NCBI GenBank assembly: GCA_030248295.1
Contig: JASANH010001671.1
Span: forward strand, 310,001-374,000
Length of the DNA stretch: 64,000 nt
Reading direction: 5' to 3'
DNA from: Mesodorylaimus sp. YZB2_4
Lineage: Eukaryota > Nematoda > Enoplea > Dorylaimida > Dorylaimidae
A model generated the notes under the pieces. It was not told the DNA's origin. It did not search any database and saw nothing but the letters and a program-made list of their open reading frames with translations. The first letter of the stretch is position 1. Every line of letters starts with the position of its first letter. This document shows positions 57,199 to 64,000 of this stretch, piece after piece. The position numbers were made by a program, and so were the translations under genes.

Positions 57199-58106
57199 GT
57201 TAAGTTAAAAGTTTTGCTTTTTTTTAATCGACAAACAATGAGGTACCCGTTGCAGAGAATCTAATGTTTTGTAGGATGTGTACTAGAACTTTGTAGTACT
57301 GTAAATCTCATCCGCCCATCCCTGTTGGCACCTCAATAAACTGTTCCAAAATCACCGAGCAAGGGCTGCCATTCGAGGATGGAGGGACACATCAAACTGC
57401 AGCTTCACGAATTTTTATCCAAGGGCCAATCCAACACTCACAATCAGCTGTGATGAAGTTGTGAGATTTCCGTTGTCTATGGAGTTGGAATGTGGCGCCA
57501 ATTCATTGTCTGTGTCTCAGGTGTGTCTGCGCATGAGCGCGTGAGTATTTGCTGGCTGGCAGGAAGAGTTGCAGAGCTGCGGAGAGTTTGCTCGCTCTCG
57601 GTCTCTCGTTTGGTTCTGGGCGCGTGCGGTTGTGTCGCGAGTTTGAGTTAAATTGGGCGTGAGTGGTCGAGGCCATCAGCGATGAACCATTGGAAGCTTG
57701 GTAAGTCTCCGGCCTAGTTGCGGTCCTCATACCGTAGCTGTGAGATAGGAACCTAGTGGGCCCGGTAGCGGAAGGCAGCATCGTTACTCAGCAGTAAGGG
57801 TGCGGTGCACAGAATATAAAAAGAGATTCATAACCTACCAGCCCGCCCACACCAAGGTGCCTTGTTAGCTTAGACATTAGGGGACAGACAGATTCAGATA
57901 CTCTCCGAAGGTTTAAGGCCCGCGTTTTTCATGGGCAATCCTTTATGCACTTTTCTGCATTTGTGCATCATGTCTATTTACATTCTAAACATACTACTCC
58001 GGGTCTGACCTTGAAAATTCTAGTGCCATCAGCAATTTACGCACAATCATCTATATCAATTAAAACTAAAGAGCTTACGCAGTAACTTTTTCAAGTTTTA
58101 CTGTAA
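57199..58106. other. Intergenic, no gene supported
   Basis: No convincing coding sequence. Another AATAAA occurs near 57337. Confidence 0.4.
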
Positions 58107-58660
58107 ATGCCGGTTTCCGACAGCGATCACTTGGGTCATTCTCCATCCAGGGCTGCTGAAGTTGAGTCCGCTAACTGTACTCTAATAAATCATGAGCAAC
58201 AAATCAATAATTTGGCTCGCATTGATGTGCAACGGGTATGTGCTCCTCCTACGTTAGAAAACTCGTCATACTCTATGCATAGGTCGGCAGCTAGCAGATT
58301 TTCGCTGGTAGGCGCATGGTGCATATGCGTCGTACTTGCACTTAAACTCAAGCATCAGTTTAAATTTCACTGGGTATCCTTACCTTTCTAAACAGCATCC
58401 AAACGAGCAAAGGGTTGACGCTTTGCTTGTACCTGTACTCGTACTGTGCCGTAGCTTCCATCTTTTTGAAATCAACTGCCTTGATTATTTAACGCATTTG
58501 ACATCATGGTACTGTGTCTCGGAATGGTACTCCTATTTTCTACGGCAAATATTTGTCTTCGTCAATTTTTTCTTGTATGAACAGATGAGGAGCCTTTTGT
58601 GCGAAAGGGCGTTTCCCATCAACAATGTCAGCGAGAAAACAAGTTTCTCCACTTTCTAGA
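58107..58660 (+). CDS. Possible small two-exon gene, tentative
   Basis: An ATG at 58107 opens MPVSDSDHLGHSPSRAAEVE, then NHEQQINNLARIDVQR up to a GTATGT donor near 58236. An acceptor (ttgtatgaacag, about 58584) leads in frame to MRSLLCERAFPINNVSEKTS and a stop near 58660. Phase agrees, but the product (about 68 aa) has no recognisable family. It could instead be a 5' exon of something else or chance. Confidence 0.25.
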
Positions 58661-58848
58661 CTTTGGATACTCCTTTAAAATGTCCTTGAAAGTAAGGGCG
58701 TCTCGCTGTTGTAGACACTAGCAGCGGTCCAAGACCTGTTATTCTTCGTTTCCTTGCGACCAGCAACAGCAGCAGAAACAAATACTGTCTGGACGGAAAA
58801 CTGGCTGTTCGATCTTATTTGCGGCTTTATTACTAAGAAGCATCTAAA

Positions 58849-61800
58849 ATGCCTATTTATGGAGAAATAATAAAATTTTTGATGTTCTTTGCGACCATTC
58901 CAAATGTTGTCCACTTGCGCACTTGTAGCGATGATTTTGGTTGGGAAAACGCGAGATTACCCCAAACAATTTTCCCACTGCATTACGATTTAGTAATGCA
59001 CCCTAATTTGACCGAATTTACATTCAGGGGAAGTGTGAACATAGTTTTGAATGTAACCGAGCCTACCGACCTGATTGTACTCAGTTCGGCTGATTTGACC
59101 ATCGAAAACGTCCGATTGCGATCATCCAACGATGAGATAGTACCCGTTTCCTGGAGCCTGTGCCCAGAAAGGGAACAACTCGCCATAACACTCGAGGAAG
59201 GCCATGAACTCGGTGCTGGTTCAGACGATACTCTCAATTTATCCATGACATTCAGGGGAAACCTGACAGATACGTTGAGAGGATTGTACAGAAGCAGCTA
59301 TCGCACGGAAAACGGGTCCAGAAAGTACGTTTATTTTAGATTTAGACTCATGTTTCAGCATATTGCTTTATTAAAAAATTTCAGGTACATGGCAATCACT
59401 CAGTTCTCTCCAACCGACGCTCGCCGCATGTTCCCGTGTTGGGATGAGCCACTGTTCAAAGCCACATTCCGTACCACTATCATCCGTGATTCATCTACTA
59501 TCAGCCTGTCAAATATGCCCTTGGCCAACAGTGAACCACAGCCCGATGACCTGGTGGCGGACCACTTTGAAACAACGCTGAAAATGAGCACATATTTGAT
59601 TGCAATGGTCGTCTTCGATTTCCCTAATCGGACGAAACTAACTGAGACTGAGGTGGAGGTAAGAAAAGTGTATCTAACGAGGGAACATTCTCGACTGTCT
59701 CTCGCAAACCAAAACGAAACTTTGCGTGGAAGTAGTACACAGGCAGGGATGAATTTTGATGCTAATAATTTTTCCCACTGGCCCCTTGTTGACCAGAAAA
59801 TGACCAAATGTTCGACCACGGTAGGAGGAGAAAAAGCTATAACAATTACGCCCCGCGTAAGAGTTTTACTCGGGGCGTCACGATTCATAGGCGCACGCTC
59901 TACCACTTACTTCGACAACCCTGCGCAATCACGCGCGCAGAAAACTTAGGTAGTCGAAGTGAGTGCTCGAACATTTGGTAATTTTCTGGTCAAACAGGGG
60001 CCACTGGGAAAAATTATCAGCATCAAAATTAATTCCTGCCTGCGTACTTCTTTCATGCAAAGTTTCGTGTTGATTTGCGAGAGACAGTCGGTAATGTTCC
60101 CTCGTAAGTGTGGTTCCACTAATATTGGATACCGTATTGGGCCCGGAGGCGCATCCATACTGACCGGAGCAAAAGATTGCTTCTCCCATTGAAAATCGAG
60201 CTCTACATCAGGCATCTCGGGTACCTACTGTCTACAGGATGATAATCGATGCCAGGAGTTGCCTCAGTGGTGTAGCGGTGAATAGAATCTATTATAGTTC
60301 GCCTGGCAGAGCTGGAAACTGGTCGGCCTGGTTTCAACTCTGGCCGTCTGAGAATTTTCATGGCCTATTTCACAGCCTATTCATGGTAGCATAATAGTTT
60401 CCTTGTAGCAATGACCATTTAGCCACGCCCATGATGTCATGTCTATTCCGCGTGTGCACTGTGCAATGCATACTGCAAGGCGTGGCTTCTTGGCTAGCTC
60501 AACTTTAAAGTAAAGGCTCCATTAGTTGCACACGTCAGGCCACGATACAACAAGCTTCCAATCCCGGCTGCCCCGCTGGTACGAAATTATTGCAAGATCC
60601 TCCTGGGCCCAACGGGAGGCACAATCAGTTTTGTTAATCCAAATAGTGTATGATAAGGGTCTTATACTGTATCTTCTTCAGATTTCGCTGTACGCACCGC
60701 AAACGCAAATTGATCAGACTTCGTTTGCCTTGGACATCGCAGTGGACGCACTAGAATTTCATGAAAAATTTTTGAGGATTGCATTTCCATTGACAAAGCT
60801 GGGTAAGAAAGCTTTCAAACATTGGCTTCCTCGCAGGCTACATTTTGCCCAACTTTCAGACATTGTGGCTGTTGGCGATTTTGCATTTGGAGCCATGGAG
60901 AACTGGGGTCTGATGACTTTTCGGGACACAATAATTTTGCACGATCAAGACAAATCGTCCACCTTAGATGACGACTATTTATTGCAAGTAGTTTCGCATG
61001 AAATTGGGCATCAGGTATGCTGTGTGCCCAACCGAACTGGCCCGCTCGAAGCCATTGCAGTCTCAGAACATGTATCCTAATTTTAGTGGTTTGGAAACCT
61101 GGTCACAATGAAATGGTGGTCAGATCTCTGGTTGAAAGAGGGATTCGCACGATTCCTTGAAACATTCGTAGCATCAAAGATCAGGCCCGACTGGGGATTG
61201 GTATGTCACCCATCTTTATGTTCTGCAGATAACATGAACGCCATGATCTTGTGGTACACTGCAGATGGAACTGTTTGGACCAAATGTAATCACACGTGCC
61301 TTCAACTTGGATGGACTCAACAACACTCATTCCGTTTATGTCCCTGTTGCCGAGTCATCGGATATACGCGGCATATTCGATGCCATATCTTACAACAAGG
61401 TTTGTAGGTTCTGGCAACGCACAGAGAGTATGTACAGTTGATAAACTTCTTTTTGCAGGGTGCCTCAATTATTTTTATGCTCTTGAACGTACTCGGCGAA
61501 GACAATTTGGCCTACGGGTTAAATAAGTACTTGACTACTTATCAGTATTCAAATGCTGAAGGTGCCCAGTTTTGGCACATTCTTTCCGAGGTATGCACTT
61601 GGCCGTGTTGGTTCAGGTTTTGAACTTATCCTGCTCTTTAGTACACCGCAAATCTGGAGGGCCTGCAGCTGAACGAAATCGCAGATACATGGACACTTCA
61701 GCCAGGATATCCGTATTTGACAGTGTCGGCAAACAATTCTGCTCTGATCGTGCGCCAACAGCGGTTCTATTACTCTCGTCAATCGGAGGCCGAGGACGAG

Positions 61801-63738
61801 TGAGCGACACTCGAGGTTATTCTTCATTCAACGTCGCCTCATACAACGCAGTCTTTTTCTAGCTCCACCCCGACCTGGGCCATACCGTTTGATTTTGTCA
61901 CTGATAGAGATGAAAGCGGGCTTGTCTGGTTCAACACCACAGAAGTTGTTATCCCACTAAAATATCCAATCAAACGGTTCTTCAAGGCGAATAGGAACGG
62001 CACTGGTTTCTATCGAGTCCTGTACAAGCCCCGTATTTGGCGAGCACTAAGCCATCGACTAAGAACAGATGTTGAGGTTTGTGTGCTTGACCGCATTGGC
62101 ACTCACCAATAAGAAAATCTGATCTTGCAGGCTTTCTCAACAACAGACAGATCAAACCTGATCATAGACGCCTTTGGGTTTGTGCGTGCCGGTCTCTTGA
62201 ATCTTACCATCGCGTTGGATTTAGCAAAATACTTGCGACTCGAAGTAGAATATGGTCCATGGAAATCTGCATTGGAAGCCTTTGATTACATCTCGTTCAT
62301 TCATATTGGAACACCTTATTATGAGCCGTTTCAGGTACCGCCTACTTTGGGGATTCAAAATTCGGCAAGTCTTGAATGCTCGTTTTAGGCTTATGTGCGC
62401 TCTCTTCTGGAACCAGTATATCGAAACCTTACTTGGACTCTGCCAGCTGGGCACAAAGAAAAGCGCTTTGTAGCCAGCATACTGACAGCTGCATGTGAGT
62501 ACAATATCGGTGATTGTAAGAGGCAGGCGTTGGCATTGTTCGAAAGTTGGGTAAATGAAGGAGTCAGGTAACAGAAAGGCCCCTAAAATTAATTTGGTTT
62601 CAAAGACAGCTCTGTTCTTCCTTTGAGGATTGATCCGGATTTACTCACAGTTGTTATGAGTGAAGCCATTAGGACAACAAAGGCCGATTACTGGGATGTG
62701 ATCTGGAATGCGTACCTGAACTCGAATGTGCCTACTGAGAAGACAACACTTTTGGGGGCTTTGTGCTCTACTCCGAGCGAAGAAAAGCTTCTTTGGTAAG
62801 TGCATGGGCGTTATAGCCCCTCTTTAGTGGGACACAGTACGCGAAGCCGTCATCGCGTCCATTCACGCACTTGTCTTCAGTGCTATTCCTGACAATTCAC
62901 TCCTTCAATTTTCCCCTCGTTTAGTTCCCCTCTCAGGATCCGTTTAGTTCCATATCTCCCCGGAAATACATGGTTTCCTCTTGGCTTAGTTTAAAAATGT
63001 CCCTGATTTGGGTAATTTTAAGCTAATGCATACCGCTTGCCTACCTCACGTAAGGACTTATACAATATCAGCATAAACAGAACTCATGGATAGTCATGAC
63101 TGTGCAGCAGACTAGACTCTTCTCAACCGCCTGAACCTCTTTTTCAGGCTTCTCAACGCGTCTTTAGATTCTAGTAAAATTAGGACCAATTTATTAGCGG
63201 TCATGGCAAAAGATGTGGCACAGAATTCTAATAATGGAATACGGCTGCTATGGCAGCATACCAAAGACAACTGGGCTCAGATCTACAAAATGTGTGTGCC
63301 TCTAATAGGAATTTCTTTTCATATTGTATTATAATTATTGTCTTTCAGTACCGGTGGCACTGCCTTGCTAGGAAACTATCTGTCAAATTCACTGGCATAT
63401 TTTAGCGAAAAGACCGATTTAGATGAAGTAAGCTACCCGCCAGTGTACTCCTCTGCTATCTGACGATGAGTTGCGCAGGTCTGATGAGAGTATAATTCAG
63501 CTGAGACATCCTTCCTGTGTCGTGAAGTGTTGTCCCAATTTCTATTTTTCAGATTCAAACCTTCTTCGCGGGCCGTGATGTCGATGGAGCAAAGCGCAGT
63601 TTGAACCAGACACTTGAAAATCTGCGCATTAATATTCAATGGAGAGAAGCCAATGATGCGGATTTGGAAGACTACACTCGATGCCCAGCGATCCATGATG
63701 CGCTGAACTTATCATCGTACGAATTTACTCACGAGTGA
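58849..63738 (+). CDS. M1-family zinc aminopeptidase, complete
   Basis: Fifteen exons: 58849-59324, 59385-59658, 60682-60802, 60860-61014, 61087-61200, 61265-61399, 61459-61590, 61642-61799, 61863-62076, 62131-62334, 62389-62567, 62610-62795, 63148-63291, 63349-63427, 63553-63738. Phases agree, giving 918 aa. It removes N-terminal residues from peptides using one zinc. A hydrophobic start ([17 protein letters not shown]) suggests a signal peptide or anchor. N-domain: [30 protein letters not shown]. Catalytic domain: exopeptidase motif FGAMENWG (GAMEN at 301-305), zinc motif [17 protein letters not shown] (337-341) with the third ligand E360 in DLWLKEGF, then [12 protein letters not shown]-domain: GFYRVLYKP and an ERAP1-like helical repeat region. 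HEIGH replaces the commoner HELAH. Aminopeptidase-N-type ectoenzyme is the best guess. Confidence 0.95.
59675..60105. repeat. Fold-back inverted repeat in aminopeptidase intron 2
   Basis: Arm 1 (59675-59817) and arm 2 (59966-60105) are reverse complements at roughly 80-85%: cgagggaacat, ctctcgcaaa, aattttgatgc, cccactggcccc and gaccagaaaa all recur inverted. The about 150-bp loop has its own small hairpin (gccccgcgtaagag...ctcggggcg). It looks like a fold-back transposon or a hairpin-forming inverted duplication. Confidence 0.8.
60250..60350 (+). repeat. tRNA-derived SINE head
   Basis: TGCCTCAGTGGTGTAGCGGTG (A-box-like) is followed about 60 bp later by a B-box-like GGTTTCAACTCTGGC, within intron 2 of the aminopeptidase gene and on the same strand. 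The spacing fits a tRNA-derived SINE. Confidence 0.5.
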
Positions 63739-64000
63739 ACAGTGCGCACATACAATGTGTGTTACATACATAACTAATCTACGACCATTCGATACGATGG
63801 TTATGCGCTGACAAAACATAAATTAGGCCTGCACTCTTTTATCCGTACGGACTGGCCATGGGGTTGATGATGGTACAGAACATGTGCTTTTGCCTGGCTT
63901 CTTTCACTACTTGATTCAGTAAATGTTTGCCTTCCTCACATATCAGTGCTTGCCAATATTCTTCGTCCAATGACCAAGATAATAAGGACAAGGCGGCTTG
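63739..64000. other. 3' flank of the aminopeptidase gene
   Basis: No coding sequence could be supported in the last 260 bp. A following minus-strand gene may begin to enter here but cannot be judged. Confidence 0.3.

Noticed and set aside
59659..59949. Read-through extension of aminopeptidase exon 2
   Set aside because: The frame is open by chance in the inverted repeat. A GTAAGA donor at 59659 joins in phase to the conserved next exon.
60803..60859. Acceptor tcgcag at about 60837 for aminopeptidase exon 4
   Set aside because: It gives the wrong frame. The later acceptor actttcag at 60859 restores [17 protein letters not shown].

Overview
The window is a piece of a eukaryotic, intron-rich animal genome, most likely a nematode. 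The genes are spliced with short GT-AG introns (about 45 nt to 1.6 kb) and T-rich acceptors of the tttcag/ttttag type. The best lineage marker is a one-domain small heat-shock protein of the HSP-12 type (43716-44417), a class known from nematodes. No bacterial-style operons, rRNA genes or CRISPR arrays are present. The species cannot be named from the sequence.

Layout: (1) 1-5138, minus strand: the first four coding exons of a RAF-family kinase gene (BRAF-specific-like helices and an unusual Ras-binding domain), running off the left edge. (2) 5139-10157: repeat-rich, no convincing gene. (3) 10158-14578, plus: a complete 24-exon exportin-T (tRNA export) gene. (4) 14579-31537: repeats, two broken chemoreceptor-like loci, a PIF/Harbinger remnant split by a hAT-like element and a 300-bp A tract, a split peptide-GPCR-like gene, and a non-autonomous hAT element with a perfect 8-bp target duplication. 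(5) 32150-34090, plus: an intronless 646-codon gene of unknown function. (6) 35963-36819, plus: a three-exon Cys-rich tail-anchored protein. (7) 36820-39060: dispersed repeats and a second intact hAT-type element. (8) 39305-40276, minus: a complete intronless 7TM receptor. (9) 41223-42002, minus: an unknown two-exon gene. (10) 43716-44417, plus: HSP-12. (11) 44666-48844, minus: an 18-exon bifunctional lysine-degradation enzyme (LKR/SDH). (12) 50340-51574, minus: a MARCH1/8-type membrane RING-CH ubiquitin ligase. (13) 51575-56369: no gene seen, but a perfect 47-bp palindrome. (14) 56370-57107, plus: a secreted protein with an LRAT/NlpC-like Cys-His core. (15) 58849-63738, plus: a complete 15-exon M1 zinc aminopeptidase.

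The genes do not form a pathway. They are separate housekeeping or receptor genes in a repeat-laden landscape. The most coherent unexplained signal is a set of 50-450 bp patches, each built from one degenerate short word of its own (accggcga, tggcagaatt, gatcggga, cttgtc, tacccg, tggatcc, attcagtt, tacaggcta). For two of them the sequence itself proves mobility: YARNG-type inverted termini with perfect 8-bp target-site duplications. They therefore appear to be non-autonomous hAT elements whose subterminal motif differs from element to element. All splice models were assembled by eye from reading-frame phase, splice signals and recalled family alignments. No search was run.
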